59,159 nucleotides of DNA, from NCBI GenBank assembly GCA_004335635.1, contig QAXH01005899.1, positions 2,250-61,408 of the forward strand, given 5' to 3'. This stretch comes from Chloromonas sp. AAM2. Its lineage: Eukaryota > Chlorophyta > Chlorophyceae > Chlamydomonadales > Chlamydomonadaceae. The translations under genes and the position numbers were made by a program. Below the pieces are notes generated by a model. The model saw nothing but the letters and a program-made list of their open reading frames with translations. It searched no databases and had not been told where the DNA came from. The first letter of the stretch is position 1. The number at the start of each line of letters is the position of its first letter. Below, one piece after another: positions 11,694 to 23,300 of the stretch.

Positions 11694-12576
11694 CAAGCCC
11701 TGCGCGGCACGCGGCTCAGCAACTTGACTACGGTTGCTGAAAACCTCAAGTTGCTGAAGCCTGTAGAGTGTCTCCGCTTCCAGCGACGTCGTATCCAGAG
11801 CGCGCTGACTCACGCAGGGTCCACCGATGCAGGTCTTGGAACAAACGCAGAGCGGATTGCTCACAATCTTTCGCGGCAGTTGCACAGAAAAACCGATCTG
11901 TCGCTCGTGACGTGTCAACGAACGAACGTGTCAAGGAACGAGCGTGTCAACGAAACGATGTTTGCTCATTCGTCACGAATCGTCTGTCATCACTGTCATC
12001 AGTCGTGTTGGCTCATGGGGAAGAAAGTCGGGCCCGAACGTAACGCACACTGCGAAGCGGGTTGCCAGCTGTGCCAGCTGTGCCAGCTGTGTGGTGAATC
12101 CTGAATTGAACTGGTGCACAGAGCATGCAACCGCAAACACCCCCCATCCGCCATGTGCATGTCCAACGAGCTGTCAAATGGCTGCCGCCGCCCTTTTCAA
12201 ACACGCACTACACACGAGGACGAGAGGACATGAAGGACAGCTTGGCTGCCATGAAGCTTATTGTAGGCTAACAATCCAAGCCACGCAGGTCCTCTGTTGT
12301 TGGCAAGCGCTGCACCGATGAGAATCCAATAACGCCCTCGCACGCAGCAGTCACTTGTTATGAGAATCTGCTAGCAGAAAACTGCACAATTGCGGCTGTA
12401 CGTCAGTACGTGATGGCCGCACTGCCACCCTGCACTGCAGCAGACGGTTGCCGGGGAGGTAATGGCTCTCCACGCAGGCAGGATAGCCAATGAGAAGGCA
12501 TAAGTTGGCCTCTGAATTCAGAGAACGTATATCAGACTCAGCTGGGACATGATGTACACCAGGAAATCCACGATCA

Positions 12577-12633
12577 TCAAAGCCAAGGTAAAGTGGGTTT
12601 GATACCACTTGGAACGATATCTCCACAAGAAGT
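12577..12633 (+). repeat. 57-bp segment shared with 3264-3322 (minus strand)
   Basis: It contains GTGGGTTTGATACCACT followed by GGAACGATA, and is homologous to the minus-strand copy at 3264-3322. It immediately precedes the left end of the MITE-like element at 12631. Confidence 0.75.
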
Positions 12634-12704
12634 CAATAAAAAAGAAGTTTGCCAGTTCTGGGACAATTCCTGGGACTGTCACTGAAACCAGTGTGTGTCC
12701 GCAA

Positions 12705-12761
<57 letters not shown>

Positions 12762-13092
12762 GCACACAGGGTAATCACACACAGGTTCACACACAGGGTA
12801 ATCACACACAGGGTGCACCGCGGGATGACCATCAGCACAAGAATCAGGGTGACGTCAAGAGGAGGCAACAGGCTATCTGTGCCAGTGCAGTGGGATGCGT
12901 CCCCAGCCATCACAGTGATCTCTGTGACTGCCCTTGTGCCCTGCCTGCAGTGTCCGTAGGCAAGGGTGTGGACCCCATCATCCAACACATACCTCTTGCT
13001 GTCAAAGGCAGACAGAGCCACCTTGGAAATAACAACAACAACAACACACAGGACTGGCCAGAACTGGCAAACTGCTTTTTTACTTTATTGAC
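12631..13092. mobile_element. MITE-like element with inverted terminal motifs
   Basis: The left end reads AGTCAATAAAAAAGAAG then TTTGCCAGTTCTGGGACA. The right end, read on the minus strand, is CGTCAATAAAGTAAAAAAGC then AGTTTGCCAGTTCTGG. The ends are therefore imperfect inverted repeats of about 36-40 bp, with the A-tract outward. About 460 bp long, it encodes nothing recognisable and contains a (GT)26 tract. I cannot define a clear target-site duplication. The class is inferred only from structure. Confidence 0.6.
12709..12760. repeat. (GT)26 microsatellite
   Basis: An uninterrupted GT run inside the MITE-like element. Further TG-rich and CACACAGGG(G/T) units follow to about 12812. Confidence 0.98.
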
Positions 13093-13121
13093 GTTGTGCC
13101 TTACCATGCCAAAATGAGACC

Positions 13122-14668
13122 ATGGATGCCCCTGGCAACGGTGATACAACTGGAGCCTCTCGCCCCGCCAAACTTGTTCCAAAAACGCGAACATGGGCCT
13201 CAATGGGGACGCACAGTCAGGCGAAACGCTCACAGCAATCAAATGAGGCGACACAACGCTCACATCAATCAAATATGTTCTCCCACTGCTGCTTCCGTCT
13301 CAGCTTGGAACACCGCGATCTTGTGCATACCCAAGATACCCAGAGCTATCTTAATGGTGAGTCACATGCTTTTTCACTCATTTACCAGAAGGTGTGATGA
13401 CCCCATTAAGCCAGATATGGTTTCTTCTGCTGCACCGGAAAAGCCTGCTGTTAACAAGCACACACTATTCTGCATTCAGATTACAGTGACATGGGCTTGC
13501 TGACAGCCTGGACAGGGAGTAAGTCACTGCTTACCCTGGGCCTGTATGAAGGCCTCTCCCATTTCAACAGGAGCCTTACAGCCAGCAGCAGCGCATGCTT
13601 ACGCGAATCAGGCGATGCAGCAGCAGCAGCAGCAGCAGCAGCATCTGAATTAACCACAGGAGCGGCAGTAGCGCCCCGGCCAGTCAAGGTGAAGGGCAGG
13701 AGGTCATTCAGAAAGTACGAGCCAGACGTGCTCGATTACTTTGCCAAGGTCAGAGCGTGGAACAAGCAAATGAACGTACTGAAAGCGGGGTGGCGAGCGG
13801 ACCTGTTGCTCAAGCATCGTGCAGCCGAGGAGGCGCAGAAACAGGCATTGAAGATCTCGACGCAACAGTCTGTTATGCGAGGGACATCGCAAAGCCATCA
13901 AGTTAAGCTCGCCTTGGAGCACGAGCTGAAAAAGGCAGAACTGGAACTTGAGCTGGTGCGTTCATGCATTGAACAGAGCTTGGCCCTGCTGCATGACTGG
14001 GAACCTGAACACCACAACCCTTGCCTTCGTTGCAGGCTGAGATCAAGTTGCAACGCGCTCATAGGTTTGAACAGAGAGAGCAAGAACAAAAGAAGCTGGT
14101 TCAGGAACGGTGCGTTGCCAAGCAGCATGGCAGGCATGCACTGCACCTCTGCACTGCACCTCTGCACGCCCAGCCATGGCTGTACGCGTGCAGGAGTACT
14201 TTCCTTGGCAATCAAAAGCCATGTACGACACACTGAGGGTGCTTGAGCTCAACACCATTCACGCACTGTCTGCGAACGATACACAAGTTAAGCACTGTTA
14301 ACGCATTGTGATTCACGCACGGTCTGCATGTTGTTTGACAAACTTGCACAACCAGAAAAGCGTGCTACTGATGTTCAGAATTTGTGAAACCATGAATTGA
14401 TCGCAATGGCATTTCACTACATGCTCATTGCTTTCTCACAGTCTTCACACGTAGAAACTTTGCAGTGCATGTTTTCTACAACTTCTCAACAACTTATGCC
14501 GCAGACGTGTTCAATTATGCTCCTGCCTTCAGGCGTGCTGCTCTGTTGGAGGCCAGCCGCAGCTGGGTGGGACGCGACCAGCTCTTGGAGCGCATCAACC
14601 TAGCACTGGACAACCCTGTGCCGTTTGGCTTTGTGACACCCCTGCCGGACGCAAAGCGGGCATTGTGA
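13122..14668 (+). CDS. Uncharacterised coiled-coil protein, at least 4 exons
   Basis: Proposed exons: 13122-13356, 13480-13955, 14036-14109, and a last exon starting at 14442 or 14466 and ending with TGA at 14666-14668. The first three join in frame. The third-to-fourth junction does not close in phase, so a small exon is missed or a boundary is wrong. The start has good context (ccATGG). Exon 2 encodes a poly-Ala tract (CAG/GCA repeats), then a conserved-looking block: RRSFRKYEPDVLDYFAKVRA, WNKQMNVLKAGWRADLLLKH. It then enters a long basic-acidic helix (LEHELKKAELELEL, FEQREQEQKKLVQER). The last exon encodes FAVHVFYNFSTTYAADVFNY, then SWVGRDQLLERINLALDNPV. I do not recognise the family with certainty. 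The arrangement of a basic N-terminus, a helix and a conserved C-terminal tail would suit a small mitochondrial protein, for example a ribosomal subunit, but that is a guess. Confidence 0.55.
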
Positions 14669-15281
14669 GGGACAGATCCAGCACCCAGCGATGGACAGTT
14701 GAATTAATGACACCCAGTACAGCACATGCTGGGTGCTGCCTGTCACACATGACGTGCAATTGGATCTTCCCGCTCGTTTTTGGCACAAATAGTTAGAACC
14801 TGGCAATGAGGGCTGTTCCAATCGCCCAGTACTACTGACCTATTGCAGCTCTCATTCCATCTCTTACCAAAGCTTTGCCGGCCTTGTGGTGTTTTCAAAG
14901 CATGTGTTTGGCCATCTGGGCTTGCGTTGATCTGAAGGGGAAACTTTGTGAGTGGGGAATGCTTCGCACCTTTGATCTAATCCAACACCACTTGCGCCCA
15001 GCGCCAGGTGGAGGGAGCCTGAGTACAGAAGCTAGCATTTGTCCAGCTGTGCTAGTCCCTCGCGCTTTTCCACAATGGGATGCTGGTAAAGTAGCTGGCC
15101 GCGGGCGACGGCAGGATGTGCGCAGCTTCTCTTGCAAGCTGAGATTGGCTTTCCTGCACGCCGTTTGCCTTCGTTAATCGTTGTTTGTTGGCGTCTGACA
15201 TGCAAGCGTATAACCTGACGAACAATCTGGCCTTTTTCATTCATTTGATTGTTTTATTCTTGTCTTGGCAGTGGCATCAAA

Positions 15282-15310
15282 AAAAAGGAGTTGGCCAGTT
15301 CTGGGACAAT
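15282..15310 (+). repeat. Copy of the TTTGCCAGTTCTGGGACA/A-tract motif (solo)
   Basis: An A-run followed by GGAGTTGGCCAGTTCTGGGA then CAAT. One base differs from consensus (TTGGCC for TTTGCC). Intergenic; no inverted partner seen. Confidence 0.85.
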
Positions 15311-17197
15311 TTGTGGGTGTGTGAGATGTATGGACCAGCAGTGCCCTGTGTGGCGGGTTCGATGTACAGGGCATGTGCTGTTGCCGGCCTTTGTAAGGAT
15401 TCGGTTACCATCCTCATATTGCCTTCGTACAGGGCCGCAAAACGCTGACATGCGTGTTGCAACTTTGACTTGCAACATCAGTAATGTTTGGACCCAGACC
15501 AGTATTTTGACGGTAGCAAGCAGGACGTTTCCAACATCAATGCAAGAAGGGGCATCATTTGCAATACAACCACGTCTGCTGGACCATCAAAAAGAAGGCT
15601 TGAATACTTTTCAGCCAGCAAGTCGCACACATGACGTCATAACGACATGGTCAAGGTCAGCTCAACTTAGCACACAAGGGAGACAAAAAAACGTCTGTGT
15701 CTCTCGAACTCTGTCTCAAACTCAGCCAGTCCATTCATGGAAAGCGTCAACGCCTTGCCTGTTGCGCTTGCCATCACCCCTGCCCCTACTGCCAGGCAGC
15801 TGTCCATACATTGGTCCTTCCTCCCACATTGGTCCCTTCCGCCACTGCGCCCACAATGCTGCAACCCAGGATGGTGGTCCAGGGCTGGCAACACCCACTG
15901 TCTCTACTCTGTTAGCACCCTCAGGACGCCAGTACCCCACCAACTGGCCATCAGCCTTGCATTGGTACTTGAGGTTGGGCTGTGCTGGCATATACGAGAA
16001 GCCAGGCGGCAGGCCTTCGTCGTGTCCAAACTCAGACAGAAAGCAGCACAAGGAACGTCTGTAAGCTCAGCGCCTAATCTGTTCAATGCTGCCTGGACCA
16101 GTCAACGTTGGACATGTAAACACAAGGTAGTTGGTAGAAGTTTAAGGTCGTCACTACCTCCAGTAACTCGCACACGCTCGAGAGTCTGTTCTTCCTGTTT
16201 GCCAATAGGTTGTCAATCCCTTCACTCTTGCTAGCTGCTGAAATGCTTTACAACTTGAACCGCAAACAACTAACAGCCACCGCGCAACTGCAGGACGAGT
16301 GTTGGCTACCTGGGTTAACAGCAAAAAGTGATGCTACTGCCAGCCTAGCCTTCCCTCGCCCTGCCACAGTGATGGTGTGTGAACAGAAGCCAATGCTTGA
16401 ATGCATAGAAATTTGCAGTCAGCTGACGTGACAGGGATGCCTGCCACAAACCTCCAAAACACGGCAGTCAAGTCACTTGGGCATACTCTGGCCATGTCAA
16501 TTTCGTGAGCACACCAGATTGTCTGGCTTACCCTGTCACCTACACTGGGCCACCATCCACTTAACATACACAGCTGCAAAGCTTGCACAGCTGCTGGCAC
16601 TCCAGTTGCATTCGTAAACATCATACAACTCTCGGGCATAAATGATACCCTGTTCAAAACTTGCTCTGGTCCCTTGCTGCACGAAATGCATGCGCTCTCA
16701 AATGAGAATAGACACGTGCTCCCAACTCGAAGATAAGCATTGGAATTTACCGGCTCCTACGCTAGTCTACTTGGTCCTGCCACATACTGCATAATTTCCT
16801 GAACAAAAGCAACTGGATCGCTGCCTCTTGCATCATCAGAAAGCTGTCTGCTCCCACTGTTCTATTGAGCGACTGTACCAAAAAGGGTGGCCACAAAGGC
16901 AGAGAACACAGTCCCATGTGAGATGATAGTGTCTCATCTGCCTACCATAACTACAAAAGGTTTGAACCTGTCAACGCTACGTCCATCTAGGTGCACGGGC
17001 CAGGCATTAGTGCGCAGCGTATGAACTGCTCCCCAGCCGATGTGCATATGCACCATTCTGGACAGCGGCTTGATGAGCACTCTGCTCAGCAGCGCCTCCA
17101 GTATGTTGCACTCAACCTCCACCGACCCGTCACTGTGTACACGAGCCATCTGTCGACAGGTCATGTCAATAACAGTCGTTTGCCAGCTACAAAACGC

Positions 17198-17222
17198 AAA
17201 GATGTTTGCCAGTTCTGGGACT
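17198..17222 (+). repeat. Copy of the TTTGCCAGTTCTGGGACA motif (solo)
   Basis: AAAGATGTTTGCCAGTTCTG then GGACTT. The A-tract is short. It lies about 90 bases beyond the stop codon of the dynamin-like gene, probably in or just past its 3' UTR. Confidence 0.8.
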
Positions 17223-17310
17223 TGGTGTTAGTGGGAGCTTGGTGTTAATCAGCATGTGTGCTTGCCTGACCTCACTCACTCAAGCCCCAAGCACAACGAA
17301 CTCTGCATGT

Positions 17311-20300
17311 TCACGCTCCATGTGGATGCAGGTGTGCTGTCACCCTCTTAAGCAGGGAGGCCAGGGTTTCCCGAGCCGCCAGCAACTCCTGCCTCTCCAC
17401 CTCACTCACGGCATCCAATGGTCCCCCCACCATCAGACACAGCACTGCAGGGCTGGAAGCCCATGTGAGGGGAATCACCAGCCCACCCTGTTGGAGGTCC
17501 TCTCCAGAGCTCAGAACAGGTGCAGGGCTGGTCGACCGTCGGTCCACCACAACTGTAGGTATTGGTGCCAGGACGCTGGATGCAGGCAACTGGCTGGTGC
17601 GGCTGGTGTCACTGGGGCTGGCAGGGGGGCTGAGAAGGCGGGTGGCTGGCCCGCCAACGCTGGGACTGTCAGCTGCACCGGAGGCAAGAGCCAGCAGACA
17701 CCTGAAAACAAGCAGCAATGACAATCACTCTTATCTGTTGGCCTGATGTTGTGTAGTGTGAATGGCAGGAGGTAAGAGCTGGCCATGCTGCCAGATGCGA
17801 TCCTGCCGATGCACTGTTTGTGTCGTTCGTGATGAACGCCGCTCCCTTTGAACTTGCAATCATGCAGTTTGCCCATATGTGATCTCTGCCCATACCCACC
17901 TCTCCATGTGGTCGTCAAAGGACGCAGCCAGTGCGTTGATCATGTGGTGCCGCACGCACAGCGGCACAGTGTCCCGGAACCTGCGGCTGGACACCTTGAA
18001 GAAGGCCATGCTGGCAGCCATCACCTGCACCAGAGAGGCAGGCAAGTAACTGGGAGGCACAACCGCAAGCCTGAGCATGTGTATACTGTACTGTTCGAGT
18101 GATAGAATTGTTCTCAAGACTCGCAGGAGTCATGTGGCAGGGAATGCTCAACAGGAGTCACGTGGCTAAAGGAGTCACGTGCGCTTGGTGCATGTGCATG
18201 CGTCACGGTTGAAGATATCAACGCTTCAGTGGCCTACCCCTGACCTGCCTACCCCTGACTTGCCCAAACATTTGCACCTCAACTGTCTATTGATTGATTG
18301 TGAACTGGCATGACTGAGCGTCCACGATGTTTTGTTGCTTCTTTCACCATTTTTTGTTGACCCTTCTGATGTACAGCTGCCAGCAGCTTCCCATGCTACC
18401 CTCGTCCTACTCACCCGTATGGCCGAGCCGTCCTGCTCCTGTGCAGCTGCCACCCCCAGCCGCTCCAGCAGCTGCTGGTCCGTCCAGCCGCTGGTGTCAG
18501 TGCCCAGCTCGTGCAGCAACTGCCGCACAGCCTCAACCTTGGTAGCACGGTCCTGTCAACAACATACGCAACCAGGCATCTAATTCTTGGGTTGAACATC
18601 GACGTCGTCACTTAGGAGGGCTGGCTAAGGACCATTAGTTCTAGCAGCAATGTCATCACCTATCTAGCACGTGCTATTGCTGATCTCTACAGGTTGACAG
18701 CAGAAGCAGCTGGTTGAGCAGGCAAAAGACGTAGACACAAGACACAGAGTCTCACCTCTACTTGCATGTGTGGCTGGTGCAGGCTGAGGGCCTGTGCTCG
18801 CATGCCCTGCATGCTGCTGGCTAGCACCTCCTGACTGCAACATGCAAAGCAAGGATACACACAGCATGCAACCTTTAGATTTTGGCCAAGCAGCTGCAGG
18901 GCCCAGCAAGTATGCTGGCGCAACCAATACACACAAGTGTGGCATTTGTGAGCCGTGTGTATGAGGTCAGAGGAGGATGGGAAAAGAACAAGTTCTTGCT
19001 GGGAAAGGCACCTGTTGGGGCTGTTGTAAACCTCAACACAGCACAAAACCGACCACAGCTGTGCATTACACCCAGCTGTGCATTACATATACTACAACAC
19101 TTACAGTGTCTGGAAGTGCCTGTCCAGCAGCGTGAGGGGCGGGTTGTCAGACGCCAGTTCCATGTCCAATTGCATGGTCAGCTGCGCCCGCGCCCGCTGA
19201 TGGGTGCTGGACACAAGGTCTACACAGTAACCCCTGCACATGGCACAGCGTGACTCCTGATGAACTTGCGTGCAGAGCAAAGAAGTCAACAAAAGATTAT
19301 GGGTGGCGTCACCGCCTCTCAACTCGGTAGGGGAAACACGTAGCGTCAGACATATGACATGAATATAATCATTACGGCTACGAAAGACACAGTACACTTT
19401 ATTTTGTTGTTCGTACTGTCAAATCAACACGGTTTGCGTCCATGGCAATACCTCCATGGCAATACCTCTCAAAAATTCTGGCATCTGTGATCCATGCGCC
19501 CCTTTCCGAGCATGGATTGTTGGGGAAACTGGGCTTGTACGTGCAGAACATTGAGTTGTTGTCAAGGCACTCACTCGGCCTCACGCGCAAGTCAAAGTCA
19601 TAGTGACAGTCAATCAGACACTTATGACACCATACACAGCCTGTGCTTTCGTATGCAATGCGTTTTCTGGGAACATCAATTCCCCATAAGAGTTGCTGAG
19701 GCTACCTTCTGTTAATCATACAAAGACTTGATCAGTTTTATGCCCCTCCCTATCTTAATAAACTCTTATGCCCCTTCGCTTGCCAGATACCAGGTTCATT
19801 CTACAGGCCTGCTACCTCTGTACAACCCAAGCCCAGCTCCCTTTGCTTGGCCAACCCCAGTATTCTTTGCAAACCTAACCAGCGCAAAAGTGAAACACTG
19901 CTCTGCTGAAGCAGCCAAAGATGAAGGTGACTGTTTCGGCGCTGTCACATTGGTAACTCCATTGTTTGGACTCATGTTCTGAATATGAGTGCCTATCAAT
20001 CCCTATAATGCAAACAGGGTTTCAGCCAAGTTCAGTTCAGTCACATTTCACGTCATGTAGGTAATGACGTAATCGCAATCGAAGAACCCCTACGTCCACG
20101 TCCGCGCACGTTGCAGGATCTCAACGTAGTCTGAGAATGCGGTCGTGTCATGAGCACTAACCGGAGCCCAACGTAGACGCCGCAGCAGTCGCATTCTGCG
20201 CGCTCCAAAGTTCTATGCTCTGGCTGCCGTGTCCCAGTACAGAAACTACAGACACAAAGATTTCTCGATCCTACCCTTCACTTGCTGCAAGTGAAGAATA

Positions 20301-23300
20301 GGTTACGAACTCTGAACGGGCGCAGGCACCTCGAGTGCTCTGACTAATCGCGGTTGGCTAGAGTTGCAGGTGCTCTCCAAGCTGTGCACAACACCTTCCT
20401 GGTAACTGCCAGCTAACCGTGGCACTGACACCCACAGCTGCTTGGCCATCGATCAAATGTGGGAGATGACGAGTGTGGCGTGCCCACAGGTACCCCAGAT
20501 CCGCACAAAAGCCGTGACCTTGAAGCTGACCCCGTGATGCATGCGATTCCGTTCTCAATGTCGTCTGTGCTGAGGGAGTACACACCGTGTCTCCGCGTTG
20601 CTCGTGTCGTCCCACAGAATCATGATCTCCACAAATTGGATGCATTACATCCTTCTGCTGCACTGGATGTGCTGCAGGAGTCTCAGTCCTTGTGGATGAT
20701 TGCTGCTCTCTGGAACTCGTAGCATTGCTTTCCCGTCATGGATGCATGAGGCTGAGCTGGGCAGTAGAAAGTTGCAGCACGGGCCAAGCAACAGAACGCA
20801 GGGGCATGTGATGACCGCCAAGGTGTGGCCGCACACAGTCAAGTAGCAGGTGTGGCCCAAGGTGGGGGTACAACATGTTGCTAAAATCTTTCACTCCCTG
20901 CACGAACGGAAAGCTGTGTGCTCTGCGGCACGTTGTCAAGCTACCTAAATGTGTCGGGTTTGGGTTGTACAACACCAAGCCAGCCAGAGGCTCATACAGA
21001 ACTAGTACTCAGAGGCTCTGCATCATGCCAAGGGTTTAAAAGGGCTCTGAACATGCGGGGTATGATGACCAGGCCTGTGCGAGCCACAAAAAAGTAGCTT
21101 GTCAACATGCTGCAGAGCATTCCGTCGGTGCAGGGAGGTGAAAGAGTGCAGCACACATGTTGTATTCGCAGGGCCGCACCTGCTACATAGCTAGGTGCGG
21201 CCGCACATTGCCGGTCATCACATGCCCCTGCTGCATGTCTGTGTGCCCACCATGCAATGTGGTGCGCTCTGTTAGGGATTGCTGGAGAAANNNNNNNNNN
21301 NNNNNNNNNNNNNNNNNNNNNNNNNNNNNNNNNNNNNNNNNNNNNNNNNNNNNNNNNNNNNNNNNNNNNNNNNNNNNNNNNNNNNNNNNNNNNNNNNNNN
21401 NNNNNNNNNNNNGAGCGCCTAGCTGGTTGGTCCTGCGGTACCGTGGGTTGAACCATGAGAAGCTATGTAATGATGATGAATGATGACATGCCCCTGCATC
21501 CTGATGCTTAGCCCGTGCTGCAACTTCTTGCTGCCGCATGCATTCACAACGGGAAAGCAATGCTACGAACTCCAGAGAGCAGCGATCATCCAGCATGATT
21601 GAGCACAACATTCGCTTGCACCTATGCACTGGCACACCCAGCAGTACTTGTGGTCTATCTGAGTGCGGGCGCCATACCCAGGCACGGCCACTATGCCTGA
21701 ACGTGATCCAACATCACTCACTTGAGCACATCAGCCAGGCGCGGGTGTGCACCGAAGTAGAGCTTCGTGAGTGCCCTCATTTCCTCCAGCAGCCTTGCAG
21801 CCACAAGGTCAAGGAGCGTCAGTGCGTCCCTGCGCCAGTTGGTCTGGAAGGCACGTATGGTGCGAGTGGCGGCGCTGTCACGCATGTCGCCCATGGGCAA
21901 CTCCAAGCCACGTTGGGCAGCCAGCAACCCTGCAAGTCAAGCGTTGAAGGTCACTGTGTGGCAGCTATGGTCGATGGGGCTGCCCATGCTGCCAAGTTCC
22001 AATGCTGCGACCAATGGCTGCCCTACCTGCCTGACCTCTGCCATATCCGGGTTTAATTCATTCTGCTGGCTGATTAACCCCAATCGCTCTTCGCATCATA
22101 TATCATCCAAGGTCAAGAATCCCCCGGGTATACGGACGTCCTTCGTCTCACTCGAACTCTTGCCCTTGACTCCCTGCTCACGTTTCACATCATCAACAGT
22201 CGTCACTGCCACTCCAGGCCAGAACAGTGGGTCTCCCTCTTCGTCCTCCTCTCCGTACCGGGCCAGGACGGGCTCATTGTCTGCCGGCCTGCCTGAGGGC
22301 TGCCTGCGACTGCCAGGACTGCCCAGCCGCTGCTTCACCTCTGCACCAGCCAGCTGAAACCGGGGACGAGTAGACACGACGCGCCTGTGCATCAACAGAC
22401 GATTGTCAAAGTCAGTAAGGTCAGACTACAGTCCAGGTCATAAGGTCAGACGACCAGGGAGTATGGACACGCGTGCTCAAGCAGCCGCAGCGGTAGTCCA
22501 CCCACCCAGCCAGGGGCCTTGTGCAGGTGACACTAAAGATGCAGTCCAGGCAGCCAAGCACAAGGACGCTGCAATGCTGCCAAATCAGGGGCGGTCTAGT
22601 CAACCAGCCTCGCGGGCACTACATCGCTGCAATCGCCCAGCCATCGAGCTCTGTGCCTCATTGATCAGCAGGGGCAGCAACATGAGCAGAGACTCTAGCT
22701 GCAGGTGTGCCCCTGTTATCGACTGATAAGAGCGTAGCGAGCCTCCACCAACCAGTAGAGGGCTCATTTCACATACCCCCCAGTAGGGCTGACAGAGTGT
22801 ATCACAGACATTTATGCACGTAGCTCGCACAGACAGTTCTGCTTTCACACCACTGACCTGCCAAAGTCTTTGTACGCCGCCATGATGTCCTGCACAAGCT
22901 GCATGGCCCCTGGCCCCGTGCCCTGGCCCCGCAGTGCGTCATCGAATGCCCGCGCCATAGCCCGTAGCTGAGTGCGCGCGTGCAGGGCCAGCTCCTCCGG
23001 CCTGGCGCTGGGCATCAGGCAGACCAGCTGTGCATCAACCTGAGCCAGGCGGTCCATAACCTGTACAGCATGCGTACAGAGGATCAACCACCACCTGTAA
23101 CTGTAACTGTAACTGGCCTATCACCTGTAACTGTAACAAGACTGAGCGTGCTGCGAAACCCTGTGGAACACTTAAATGTGAAGCACCTTGACCCAAAAAA
23201 GCTGCTGTAGCGGGAGGCGCTAGTAAGACTAGGCCGTGGTGCCGCTGGCCATCAACGTCCACCATGCTGCGTATCCTTGGGCCCCAAGCACTAGCCATAA

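Larger units (their letters stand above)
11694..13121. other. Intergenic region between divergent genes, with a MITE-like element
   Basis: It separates the XPA-like gene (minus strand, ATG at 11693) from the coiled-coil gene (plus strand, ATG at 13122), so both promoters should lie here. I see no convincing exon. It contains a triple CCAGCTGTG tandem at about 12064-12091, a segment shared with 3264-3322, and an inverted-repeat element with a (GT)26 tract (12631-13092). The hydrophobic open frame across the GT tract is a by-product. Confidence 0.55.
14669..17310. other. Intergenic stretch with two solo repeat motifs and weak open frames
   Basis: No gene is assigned. Two copies of the TTTGCCAGTTCTGGGACA-type motif lie here (15282-15310, 17198-17222). 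On the minus strand, three open stretches read more like protein than the surroundings: 16051-15722, 16657-16334 and 17164-16934. They show no recognisable domain, and I could not link them by splice sites. They could be remnants of a mobile element or exons of an unrecognised gene. Confidence 0.5.
20690..21600. repeat. Long imperfect palindrome in a dynamin intron, interrupted by a LINE and a gap
   Basis: The left arm (about 20690-20955) is the reverse complement of the right arm. The right arm is in two blocks: about 21090-21231 and 21486-21600. By eye the match is about 75-85%; for example, minus-strand 20800-20853 pairs with 21174-21231, and minus-strand 20690-20800 pairs with 21486-21597. 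The right arm is split by a LINE 3' end plus the assembly gap. The centre is near 21000, where ACTAGTACT occurs. It lies within the 2.5-kb intron between exons 19105-19233 and 21722-21929. As RNA it could form a hairpin with arms of roughly 250-270 nt. Confidence 0.85.

Noticed and set aside
12518..13021. Minus-strand 167-codon frame with a TH repeat and hydrophobic ends
   Set aside because: It crosses the (GT)26 tract inside a noncoding inverted-repeat element; no homologous domain or splice continuation.
22600..22740. Minus-strand LQLESLLMLLPLLINEAQSS considered as a dynamin stalk exon
   Set aside because: Its possible acceptors do not match the phase of the flanking exons, while 22858-23060 joins 22134-22384 directly in frame.
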